This document shows positions 54,719 through 64,000 of a stretch of 64,000 bases of DNA, one piece after another. Each line of letters starts with the position of its first letter. Positions within the stretch are counted from its first letter, which is position 1. A program made the position numbers and the translations under genes. This DNA comes from Psococerastis gibbosa (taxonomy: Eukaryota; Arthropoda; Insecta; Psocodea; Psocidae). The notes beneath the pieces were generated by a model. The model did no database searches. It had not been told where the DNA came from and worked only from the letters and a program-made list of their open reading frames with translations. The DNA lies in assembly GCA_963971405.1 (NCBI GenBank), contig OZ020488.1, positions 10,481,261 through 10,545,260 of the forward strand, given 5' to 3'.

Positions 54719-55224
54719 ATGCTGATAAATGATGAAATTCGCATACCAATCCATCAACAAGATATACTTATTACTCTACCATGTGAAAGCCGACTGCATA
54801 TTGAAGGTGTGCTGGAAAAAGGTGTGACAACAATTGCTTATCAAGGTGAAGACTGGCTTAGCGCTAATGCTATGGCACACTTATTCTCCGAAATATGCTA
54901 TGAACTCAATGGAATAACTGTTGATCATGTGCGAAACCCTGTGCGAATGATTTCTTCAAGTGAAAAACCACGGTTTGCTATTATTGGCTTCCAAGCAGCA
55001 CGAGCAGATGATATTTGAAAGACGCTACTGCCTTCGATCAATGTGCTGTACGACAAATGCAACTATTCCTCGGCTCAGAATGCTATCCATACCATCCGCT
55101 ACAGGCGAACTTCAACAAAAAGGTTGTTGCTGTATTGTATGAACATTTTCTCAATTTCCGGAAACAATACTACATGCAGGATGAAGCATCCCCGAACGTT
55201 TCCCGGGTCATTATCGCATTATAG
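54719..55224 (+). pseudogene. Double-jelly-roll capsid-like protein remnant, left arm
   Basis: Two overlapping frames (54719-55018 and 55015-55224) resemble the double-jelly-roll-like proteins found in arthropod genomes and in Polinton/adintovirus-type elements, where such proteins form the capsid shell. Recognisable parts are EIRIPIHQQDILITLPCESR, HLFSEICYELNGI with the following VDHVRNP, and in the second frame LGSECYPYHPLQANFNKK then YEHFLNFRKQYY. The coding sequence is far shorter than a complete protein, broken by a frameshift at 55015-55018, and lacks the second half. It starts within ~10 bp of the polymerase remnant's end. Annotation only; not functional. Confidence 0.75.
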
Positions 55225-55490
55225 ATATGTCTTAGGTTTAAAAGTTTGTTTTAAGTGATTGTATGTAAAGACATTGATTTCTTTTAAAATATGTGTATTA
55301 TAAAATTTGTATATCATAAAATGGTTTACATTCGTTTAGCTCATGGTCATTATTGTATTATAGATAAGTCTTAGGCTTAAAAGCTTGTTTTAAGTGATTG
55401 TATGAAAAGACATTGATTTCTTTTAAAATATGTGTATTATAAAATTTGTATATCATAAAATGGTTTACATTCATTTACAATAGTTGATGT
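55205..55490. repeat. Tandem duplication, ~136-bp unit (left arm)
   Basis: GGTCATTATCGCATTATAGA... through AAGACATTGATTTCTTTTAA and ATATCATAAAATGGTTTACA is followed by a second copy (from about 55345). A third partial copy is at 51476-51555. Mirror: about 57010-57300. Confidence 0.85.
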
Positions 55491-55673
55491 ACAATACCAG
55501 TTAAAGGTACATATTCATATAAGCAGTCGCTGATGAGTAGACAGTCCCTTTATTTGCCATGCAGACAACCCTTTATATATTGGAGTGCATAAGGTTGGTG
55601 GCCATTTCAGTCCCCCTCGCATTAAGATTATGACACATCGCTATTAATTCAGGTACGCCGATATAATAAGTGC
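55491..55673. other. Spacer in left arm
   Basis: Nothing recognised; perfectly mirrored at 56815-57010 apart from single-base changes. Confidence 0.5.
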
Positions 55674-56250
55674 ACTCAGCATCTTAAAAGAAATGTATTA
55701 ATCCCACAATAGGTGTTCAATATACCCACCAGCCGTGTTTATAAAAATGAATTTTCAGTAATCCCAACTAAGTCTCAGTTTCTCACAATAGGTGTGCAAT
55801 ATACCAGGCAGTCGTGTTTTCTATGTAAGATTTAGTTACATTGGGCTAGGACAGGTTAAGTTATAATATTAGGCTAGGTTAAATTTTTATATCAAGTTAG
55901 GGTAGGTTACATTGGATTAGGATAGGCCAGATTAGGTTACATTGGGTTAGGTTAGCTGTTTACCTAGATTAAATTCATCATTTTTTTTTAAACAAAAATA
56001 TTTTTTATATCAAATAAATATGATGTTAAGTTAGGTTACATTGAATTAGGATAGGTTAGATTAGGTTACATTGGATTAGGATAGGCCAGATTAGGTTACA
56101 TTGGGTTAGGTTAGCTGTTTACCTAGATTACATTCATCATTTTTTAAACAAAAATATTTTTATATCAAATAAATATGATGTTAAGTTAGGTTACATTGAA
56201 TTAGGATAGGTTACATTAGGTTACATTGGGTTAGGATAGGTTAAGTTAGC
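55674..56250. repeat. TTAGG-like direct-repeat block, inner copy, left arm
   Basis: Begins GCACTCAGCATCTTAAAAGA. Its second half is a higher-order array of GGTTACATTGGATTAGGATAGG-like words with ATCAAATAAATATGATGTTA spacers, ending at the palindrome centre. It resembles degenerate telomeric (TTAGG)n but is not a pure repeat. Confidence 0.85.
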
Positions 56251-56251
56251 G
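56251..56251. other. Palindrome centre
   Basis: A single G between TTAAGTTAGC and GCTAACTTAA; effectively no spacer. Confidence 0.92.
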
Positions 56252-56828
56252 GCTAACTTAACCAATGTAACCTAATGTAACCTATCCTAATTCAATGTAA
56301 CCTAACTTAACATCATATTTATTTGATATAAAAATATTTTTGTTAAAAAAATGATGAATGTAATCTAGGTAAACAGCTAACCTAACCCAATGTAACCTAA
56401 TCTGGCCTATCCTAATCCAATGTAACCTAATCTAACCTATCCTAATTCAATGTAACCTAACTTAACATCATATTTATTTGATATAAAAAATATTTTTGTT
56501 AAAAAAAAATGATGAATTTAATCTAGGTAAACAGCTAACCTAACCCAATGTAACCTAATCTGGCCTATCCTAATCCAATGTAACCTACCCTAACTTGATA
56601 TAAAAATTTAACCTAGCCTAATATTATAACTTAACCTGTCCTAGCCCAATGTAACTAAATCTAATATAGAAAACACGACTGCCTGGTATATTGCACACCT
56701 ATTGTGAGAAACTGAGACTTAGTTGGGATTATTGAAAATTCATTTTTATAAACACGGCTGGTGGGTATATTGAACACCTATTGTGGGATTAATACATTTC
56801 TTTTAAGATGCTGAGTGCACTTATTATA
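56252..56828. repeat. TTAGG-like direct-repeat block, inner copy, right arm
   Basis: Inverted counterpart of 55674-56250. Diagnostic right-arm variants include AACCAATGTAACC next to the centre, TTGTTAAAAAAATGATGAAT near 56340, AAATCTAATATAGAAAAC near 56650 and GGGACTAAAATGG near 56880. Confidence 0.88.
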
Positions 56829-57265
56829 TCGGCGTACCTGAATTAATAGCGATGTGTCATAATCTTAATGCGAGGGGGACTAAAATGGCCACCAACCTTA
56901 TGCACTCCAATATATAAAGGGTTGTCTGCATGGCAAATAAAGGGACTGTCTACTCATCAGCGACTGCTTATATGAATATGTACCTTTAACTGGTATTGTA
57001 CATCAACTATTGTAAATGAATGTAAACCATTTTATGATATACAAATTTTATAATACACATATTTTAAAAGAAATCAATGTCTTTTCATACAATCACTTAA
57101 AACAAGCTTTTAAGCCTAAGACTTATCTATAATACAATAATGACCATGAGCTAAACGAATGTAAACCATTTTATGATATACAAATTTTATAATACACATA
57201 TTTTAAAAGAAATCAATGTCTTTACATACAATCACTTAAAACAAACTTTTAAACCTAAGACATAT

Positions 57266-57771
57266 CTATAATGCGATAATGACCCGGGAAACGTTCGGGG
57301 ATGCTTCATCCTGCATGTAGTATTGTTTCCGGAAATTGAGAAAATGTTCATACAATACAGCAACAACCTTTTTGTTGAAGTTCGCCTGTAGCGGATGGTA
57401 TGGATAGCATTCTGAGCCGAGGAATAGTTGCATTTGTCGTACAGCACATTGATCGAAGGCAGTAGCGTCTTTCAAATATCATCTGCTCGTGCTGCTTGGA
57501 AGCCAATAATAGCAAACCGTGGTTTTTCACTTGAAGAAATCATTCGCACAGGGTTTCGCACATGATCAACATTTATTCCATTGAGTTCATAGCATATTTC
57601 GGAGAATAAGTGTGCCATAGCATTAGCGCTAAGCCAGTCTTCACCTTGATAAGCAATTGTTGTCACACCTTTTTCCAGCACACCTTCAATATGCAGTCGG
57701 CTTTCACATGGTAGAGTAATAAGTATATCTTGTTGATGGATTGGTATGCGAATTTCATCATCTATCACCAT
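57266..57771 (-). pseudogene. Double-jelly-roll capsid-like protein remnant, right arm
   Basis: Inverted copy of the remnant at 54719-55224. Frames 57472-57771 and 57266-57475 overlap with the same frameshift. Differences include the first residues (MVID against MLIN) and one I/T-to-N change after YELNGI. The shared break shows that the gene was already dead before the arms separated. Confidence 0.75.
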
Positions 57772-57774
57772 ACT

Positions 57775-58938
57775 TTTGTTTTACAAAGTTATAATGAAAT
57801 TCGTACTTAACTACCTTGGATAGCTCGAGAACGGTTAGACCAATAAGTATTGGTTTGTTTAGCAAAATATTATTATTATTATTATTATTTTTTTTTTTTT
57901 GATCGGACTGCTATTAAATCGTTTGAAAAAATCCTAAAATCTTTAAATGCAGGGGATGAGATAAGTTTGCTAGCTCGTTTGCCAGTGTTAACTAACTATA
58001 ATTTTGCGTGATTTCTAACATTCTCCATTGTCTTCCCATACATACTATTAATTTTCAATTTATAAAAATCCTTCTCGAAATCATTATACAAGCTAATTAA
58101 AATCGATAAAGGGTCGCATCCAAGCGCTTTGCTTAAAAGCTAAAATTTTATGTATACATTTTAATTTTAATGCCAATTCTAAACATTGCTTCAAATTTCG
58201 ATAATGTATTATATAGTTATGTTTATCGTTTAAGTTGGGAATAAGCATTGAGATGGTGGATGTTAAAGATATATTATTTTCAGCGAGAAATTCCTTGCAA
58301 TATGGAGAAATCATGTCTGAAGTTACAACACAATGTTCAGCTGCTAGTGGGTATTCATTATGTAAATCATGTAATTTTTGTGGATATTCCAAGTCCACAT
58401 GTAATATGAAGCCATCATCGTCCTCATTAGGTGCGAGCATTACATTAAAATTTTTTGATTTCTTCCTCCTCCATCCAGCGAAACCCACTAATATTTTCAG
58501 ACAGCTCTAAAGAGCTAGCCCTGGTGCAGTGTACATGTGACAAATTTCGAGGTTATCGTTTTCAAAACATTAGGCTCTAAAGGCTTCAAAAACATTGCAA
58601 AAGAGAAGGGTGTTGTTTAATACATTCAAGTCTTGGTATTCTTCTAAATTCTTTATATCAAAAGCATTCCACACCTTTTGAGCATGTTCATATTTTTCTT
58701 GTGAAATCCACTCTTGAGTTAATTGACTAAAAAAAAGAAAAAAAAAAAAAAATGCAATGATTGTAGGTAAGTGTTCCTCATTAAATTGTGACTCGTGCGT
58801 TATATATTCATAGGGTAAGACACCCTTCCTCAACATCAAGTCTAATTTTTCATCCACAAAACATGTTTTCATAATTTTAAATTTATTTTTATCCGCATCA
58901 ACAAGATTTTTAACTACTGAATCTAATGAGGAGGCCAT
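57775..58938 (-). pseudogene. Protein-primed DNA polymerase B remnant, right arm
   Basis: Inverted copy of 53567-54715 with the same deletion of motif A and the same end before motif C. Here the T/A run at 58729-58752 keeps the first piece in frame (58570-58938, 122 codons), unlike in the left arm. The exonuclease-domain aspartate codon of FCDVFEAF is changed to asparagine (FCNVFEAF). Confidence 0.85.
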
Positions 58939-59409
58939 AAATTGGTAAGTGTCTTAAAAGCATAACTCTCCAATACTGAAGGCTATATATTCTTCCATAG
59001 TTTTAGCTATACTGGACTTGGTGTTGGTCGCAATCTTCAGATCCCCAATCATAACACTACCCTTTTCACACATTCTCACATTTACCTATCAGTTCCATTA
59101 TATAACAGCCTTCCTGAGTTCATAAAAAAAAATCTACAACAAAAAAAAAAATTCATTAGTAAAATTAGCTTTCATCTGTCCCAAAATCAACTAAGAAATC
59201 TTCCAGCAATAGTGCGTTAGCAGAACAACCCCGGATTCAACAGAGTGATAAACCATCTTAGTATATGATCTTACTTATTTCCTTACTTAGTGATGTTACT
59301 TAGAGTCTACATAAAATTAATTATTATCGATAAAGTTTTAGCTTAGTTATTATAGTATTAATGGGGTCCCCAGCACGGGAGAAATCCTTTGGGCCACCCC
59401 TACCTCATT
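58939..59409. other. Spacer in right arm
   Basis: Inverted counterpart of 53091-53566. No gene. Confidence 0.5.
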
Positions 59410-59504
59410 ATATTGGTGTGCTTGTATATGTATTATTGAAGGAACGAAATACATTATTCTTATTCTTCTATTCTATTCTATCTCAGTTTAATACTCCATA
59501 ATAA

Positions 59505-60150
59505 TTGCAACCTTAATCCATGCACATGTCAGATAATCGCAAAAGCAAATACTATTAAATATTTAGGCGTTACCATTGATAATCATCTCAAGTGGTATGA
59601 ACAAATCCTCCTAACATCAAAACGAATTAGAAGAACCTATAACAAATTAAGGATGCTAAGGTGTACACTTAACGTTGACACTCTGTAAGGTAAGTTTATC
59701 ATGCTTTAGTCCAATCAATTTTCCAATATAGCATATTAGCCTGGGGTGGTGCTCACTCTTCCCATATATGCTCCCTAGAAACTGATGTAAGAATAGCCAT
59801 CAGGGTAGCTATAGGGAAGCCTCGCCGCTACCCTTCAAATCTTCTTTTTCAGGAATTCAATGCCCTCCCATTGCCATTGCTATGTGCAAAACAACTTCTA
59901 CTTTTTCGATTTAAAAAGGGCAAAAACCATTCTTGGGCAAGGTGATTTCGTCCATCATAACATTAATACCAGACTTGGTACCGGACGCAACCTAAAAACT
60001 TTGAAACCGAATACGGAACACTTTATGCATTCGCATATTATGTATAAGTCTATTCCATTGTACAATTCCCTACCGGACAACATAAAGGACTCCGTCAGCA
60101 TAACAAGTTTCAAGACACATAAAATACCTAATTTCTTCCAACCCCAATAA
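59505..60150 (+). pseudogene. LINE reverse-transcriptase 3' part (right arm)
   Basis: Plus-strand inverted copy of 52360-53090. TIKYLGVTIDNHLKW is near 59549, and the final frame (59860-60150) ends with the same YNSLPDNIKDSVSITSFKTH segment and stop. It has the same frameshift near 59690 and also lacks the catalytic core. Confidence 0.82.
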
Positions 60151-60164
60151 CATCACGTCCCTAC

Positions 60165-61132
60165 TTAGCAACTAGACTTAATGAAAATTGGGATACATAC
60201 TGTAAAGTGGATGTTCTCTCAGTGTCGATTGTCAACCAATATTTTATTATTAGCCTACATTACTTCAGTTATCTGCCTGCACAATTGTTTTTCTATTAAC
60301 GTTTAAATTTTTTTTTTTTTTTACTTAATTCGTACATTTTTTCTTTACTTGTATTTGCAATTGTAATGTTCACTTTTGCTTTTAAAGGGCCCCCCCCTAC
60401 CATTTTTAATATTGTAAATGTTGTTTGTTTATTTGTTGATATTTTATTGTGGAGTCATCAGTGAGGAGAAGTTGTTCGTTTTTAGCACGAAACCATGCTT
60501 CAGTATAGTTTTTATCATTGCCGGGTGCAACTGATGCAAAAACAAAAATCACTTAGCTTACAATGGACCCCCTGGTGTGATGGGTGTACTGAGTGCACCT
60601 GGTGATTCTCAACAGGTTTGAATCTGCACACGGTTATCTGTTTACTAAATCAATACTTCCCTTAAACCTGTGCGTTGGATAGATTTATTAATTGCCCAGC
60701 ACGGGACTTGTCCTTTATACCATTTAATCACTTCAAAAAGTTTTATGTTTTCAGTTGTAATTGAATCAACCTCACCTTCCATATTATGTAAATATACAAC
60801 GGGATCATGACGTATGGTTATGTTTTTATAATTGTATTATTTTACAACACCATCTAGAGCTATAGATGTTTTGCATACAAAGTTCCCCTCGTTAGATAGT
60901 GCTCCTCCGCTCATAATTGTGCAATTATTCTTATGATCAGTAAAATCTTCCCTCATAAACAATGTCTTTACATACAATCACTTAAAACAAACTTTTAAAC
61001 CTAAGACATATCTATAATGCGATAATGACTATGCTTCAACCTAAGTGTTGGATAGATTTACGAAAACAAAAATCACTTTAGCTTACAATGGACTGTCAGC
61101 GAGGGGTAGATTTATTAATGGCTTGTTTGTGG
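60165..61132. other. Mosaic interior of right arm
   Basis: Inverted counterpart of 51386-52340; no coding capacity. Confidence 0.6.
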
Positions 61133-61562
61133 CTAACTCAACCTATCCTTACCCAATGTAACCTAATCTAACCTATCCTAATTCAATGTAACCTAACTTA
61201 ACATCATATTTATTTGATATAAAAATATTTTTGTTAAAAAAAATGATGAATTTAATCTAGGTAAACAGCTAACCTAACCCAATGTAACCTAATCTGGCCT
61301 ATCCTAATCCAATGTAACCTACCCTAACTTGATATAAAAATTTAACCTAGCCTAATATTATAACTTAACCTGTCCTAGCCCAATGTAACTAAATCTAACA
61401 TAGAAAACACGACTGCCTGGTATATTGCACACCCATTGTTAGAAACTGAGACTTAGTTGGGATTATTGAAAATTCATTTTTATAAACATGGTTGGTGGGT
61501 ATATTGAACACCTATTGTGGGATTAATACATTTCTTTTAAGATACTGAGTGCAACGCCGAGT
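61133..61562. repeat. TTAGG-like direct-repeat block, outer copy, right arm
   Basis: Inverted counterpart of 50985-51385, ending AAGATACTGAGTGCAACGCC. About 30 bp longer than the left copy, through one extra CAATGTAACCTAATCTAACC-type word. Confidence 0.85.
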
Positions 61563-61677
61563 CCCACCCTTACCGTCTATCATTCGTGGGTAGTCCACTG
61601 TTTCAAATTAGGTAATTAATATCTGCATTATTCAATGGCGCTCACCCTCACTGGTCTATCTATCCCTGTCTCCCATT

Positions 61678-62686
61678 AGCTCAAGCGTGTTCATCGATGT
61701 AAATGTAGCTGATAAAAAATTAATAAGAAAAAACTTATATTAATTTATTTTAAGGTTTTTAAATACTATGGGTGTCTATATTTAGCTTATCTTTACTCAA
61801 TGTAGTGTACTAAACATTATGCATTAGCTCAAGCGTGTTCATCGATGTAAATGTAACTGATAAAAAAAAAAAAAATTAATAAGAAAAAAACTTATATTAA
61901 CTTATTTTAAGGTTTTTAAATACTATGGGTGTCTATATTTAGCTTATCTTTACTCAATGTAGTGTACTTGACATTATGCATTAGCTCAAGCGTGGTCATC
62001 GATGTAAATTTAGCTGATAATAAATAATTAAGAAAAAACTTATATTAATTTATTTTACGGTCTTTAAATACTATGGGTGTCTATATTTAGCTTATGTTTA
62101 CTCAATGTAGTGTACTAAACATTATGCATTAGCTCAAGCGTGTTCATCGATGTAAATATTGCTGATAAAAATTAATAAGAAAAAAACTTATATTAATTTA
62201 TTTAACGGTCTTCAAATACTATGGGTGTCTATATTTAGCTTATGTTTACTTAATGTAGTGTACTTAACATTATTAATTAGCACAATCGTGTTCACCGATG
62301 TAAATTTATCTGATAATAAATAATTAAGAAAAAAACTTATATTAATTTATTTTACGGTCTTTAAATACTATGGGTGTCTATATTTAGCTTATGTTTACTT
62401 ATTGTAGTGTACTTAACATTATGCATTAGCTCAAGCGTGGTCATCGATGTAAATTTAGCTGATAATAAATAATTAAGAAAAAACTTATATTAATTTATTT
62501 TACGGTCTTTAAATACTATGGGTGTCTATATTTAGCTTATGTTTACTCAATGTAGTGTACTAAACATTATGCATTAGCTCAAGCGTGTTCATCGATGTAA
62601 ATATAGCTGATAAAAAAAATTTATATTAATTTATTTTAAGGTTTTTAAATACTACGGGTGTCTATATTTAGCTTATGTTTACCTGG
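61678..62686. repeat. ~150-bp tandem satellite, seven copies (right arm)
   Basis: Inverted counterpart of 49988-50865. GGGTGTCTATATTTAGCTTA occurs seven times (about 61769, 61927, 62078, 62222, 62371, 62520 and 62654) against six on the left, which accounts for most of the arm-length difference. Confidence 0.92.
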
Positions 62687-62784
62687 GTTATAAAAAAAAA
62701 ACAATCATAGTGCCATAGAAAGACCACCCACGAAGAAGAAAGAAGAAGAAGAAAGAAATGTTTTAATTCAATTACACCATAAAA

Positions 62785-62815
<31 letters not shown>

Positions 62816-63019
62816 TATAACTCTATCTCACAAATTAGTAATTATAAAAAAAAAAAACGATCATGGTGCCATAGAAAGACCACCCACGGGTCTCGACGGG
62901 GGGGATAAGCGCCAGAACCTCAGACCACCCACGAGGGGTAGCATGACGGGGGGTGGGGTAGATGGGGTAGCTCGACGGGGGGTGGGGTAAGCGCCAGAAA
63001 CCCCCTTTCTATACTACTT
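62687..63019. repeat. Outer C/G-rich block of right arm
   Basis: Inverted counterpart of 49635-49985, with GACGGGGGGTGGGGTAGATG words and an (AT)n run of ~26 bp. Confidence 0.85.
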
Positions 63020-63021
63020 GG

Positions 63022-63221
63022 NNNNNNNNNNNNNNNNNNNNNNNNNNNNNNNNNNNNNNNNNNNNNNNNNNNNNNNNNNNNNNNNNNNNNNNNNNNNNNN
63101 NNNNNNNNNNNNNNNNNNNNNNNNNNNNNNNNNNNNNNNNNNNNNNNNNNNNNNNNNNNNNNNNNNNNNNNNNNNNNNNNNNNNNNNNNNNNNNNNNNNN
63201 NNNNNNNNNNNNNNNNNNNNN
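63022..63221. other. Assembly gap, exactly 200 N
   Basis: Two hundred N. A fixed size such as this is a scaffolder's placeholder, not a measured distance. It begins 2 bp beyond the palindrome's outer end. Confidence 0.98.
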
Positions 63222-64000
63222 GGTTACATTGGGTTAGGATAGGTTAAGTTAGCGGCTAACTTAACCTATGTAACCTAATGTAACCTATCCTAATTCAATG
63301 TAACCTAACTTAACATCATATTTATTTGATATAAAAATATTTTTGTTTAAAAAATGATGAATGTAATCTAGGTAAACAGCTAACCTAACCCAATGTAACC
63401 TAATCTGGCCTATCCTAATCCAATGTAACCTAATCTAACCTATCCTAATTCAATGTAACCTAACTTAACATCATATTTATTTGATATAAAAAATATTTTT
63501 GTTAAAAAAAAAATGATGAATTTAATCTAGGTAAACAGCTAACCTAACCCAATGTAACCTAATCTGGCCTATCCTAATCCAATGTAACCTACCCTAACTT
63601 GATATAAAAATTTAACCTAGCCTAATATTATAACTTAACCTGTCCTAGCCCAATGTAACTAAATCTTACATAGAAAACACGACTGCCTGGTATATTGCAC
63701 ACCTATTGTGAGAAACTGAGACTTAGTTGGGATTATTGAAAATTCATTTTTATAAACACGGCTGGTGGGTATATTGAACACCTATTGTGGGATTAATACA
63801 TTTCTTTTAAGATGCTGAGTGCACTTATTATATCGGCGTACCTGAATTAATAGCGATGTGTCATAATCTTAATGCGAGGGGGACTGAAATGGCCACCAAC
63901 CTTATGCACTCCAATATATAAAGGGTTGTCTGCATGGCAAATAAAGGGACTGTCTACTCATCAGCGACTGCTTATATGAATATGTACCTTTAACTGGTAT
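63222..64000. repeat. Third copy of the palindrome centre and inner block
   Basis: Restarts at GGTTACATTGGGTTAGGATA, crosses the same centre (TTAAGTTAGCGGCTAACTTA, centre base near 63252) and continues as the inverted inner block to the window end. It carries left-arm variants (TTTAAAAAATGATGAATG, AAATCTTACATAG, GGGGACTGAAATGG) rather than right-arm ones. Confidence 0.93.

Larger units (their letters stand above)
49635..63019. repeat. 13.4-kb near-perfect palindrome
   Basis: The left arm (49635-56250) and right arm (56252-63019) are inverted copies around TTAAGTTAGC-G-GCTAACTTAA. The outer ends match from AAGTAGTATAGAAAGGGGGT inward. The arms differ by scattered substitutions, homopolymer lengths, an 11-bp deletion close to the centre on the right, and one satellite unit, so the right arm is ~150 bp longer. 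Every feature in the left arm recurs inverted in the right one. Confidence 0.96.

Noticed and set aside
50985..56250. LTR retrotransposon (direct repeats flanking a coding interior)
   Set aside because: No gag-pol, primer-binding site or TG...CA ends. The interior is a polymerase-B/capsid remnant and an antisense LINE piece.
63018..63242. 74-residue frame
   Set aside because: It is a translation of the N gap.

Overview
This is an AT-rich nuclear sequence from an arthropod, most probably an insect. The evidence is a spliced animal gene (a WDR47 orthologue with consensus GT-AG borders), several non-LTR retrotransposon families, tRNA-derived SINEs, 8-bp-duplicating hAT relics, TWA-duplicating MITEs, and long stretches of degenerate TTAGG-like DNA (TTAGG is the usual insect telomere unit). 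No bacterial operon, rRNA gene or CRISPR array was seen. The species cannot be named from the sequence.

Only one protein-coding exon is secure: 13393-14895 on the minus strand, the N-terminal half of WDR47 (LisH and CTLH domains, conserved middle, start of a coiled coil). It ends at a clean splice donor, and the WD40-encoding exons are not recognisable below 13.4 kb. A second, weaker exon candidate lies at 38779-38947 (minus). Nearly everything else from 1 to 49.6 kb is transposon debris. There are thirteen members of one palindromic MITE family with TTA/TAA duplications (PIF/Harbinger type), three hAT relics, other inverted-repeat MITEs, seven copies of one SINE, two further tRNA-like SINE families, an ~850-bp interspersed repeat in about eight copies, and a dozen 3'-end fragments of LINEs. 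Several elements are nested, and two MITE insertions can be checked against an unoccupied copy of the same host repeat inside this window.

49635-63019 is a near-perfect 13.4-kb palindrome centred on 56251. Each ~6.7-kb arm runs from its outer end inward as follows: a C-rich block, six (left) or seven (right) copies of a ~150-bp satellite, a TTAGG-like block, a mosaic region, a LINE reverse-transcriptase 3' part, the remains of a protein-primed type-B DNA polymerase, the remains of a double-jelly-roll capsid-like gene, and a second TTAGG-like block. The polymerase plus capsid pair points to an ancient Polinton/adintovirus-like insertion, now dead. The two arms share the same breaks but differ by scattered substitutions and indels. 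A 200-N scaffold gap (63022-63221) begins 2 bp past the arm's outer end. The sequence after it restarts at the palindrome centre but carries the diagnostic variants of the left arm in reverse complement, so either the same palindrome was assembled in both orientations or the locus is an array of alternately inverted units.

The two observations most worth following are (i) the MITE family whose members share ends and an internal motif but have different, individually self-complementary arms, some arranged as concentric palindromes, and (ii) the giant palindrome built on a decayed capsid/polymerase element.
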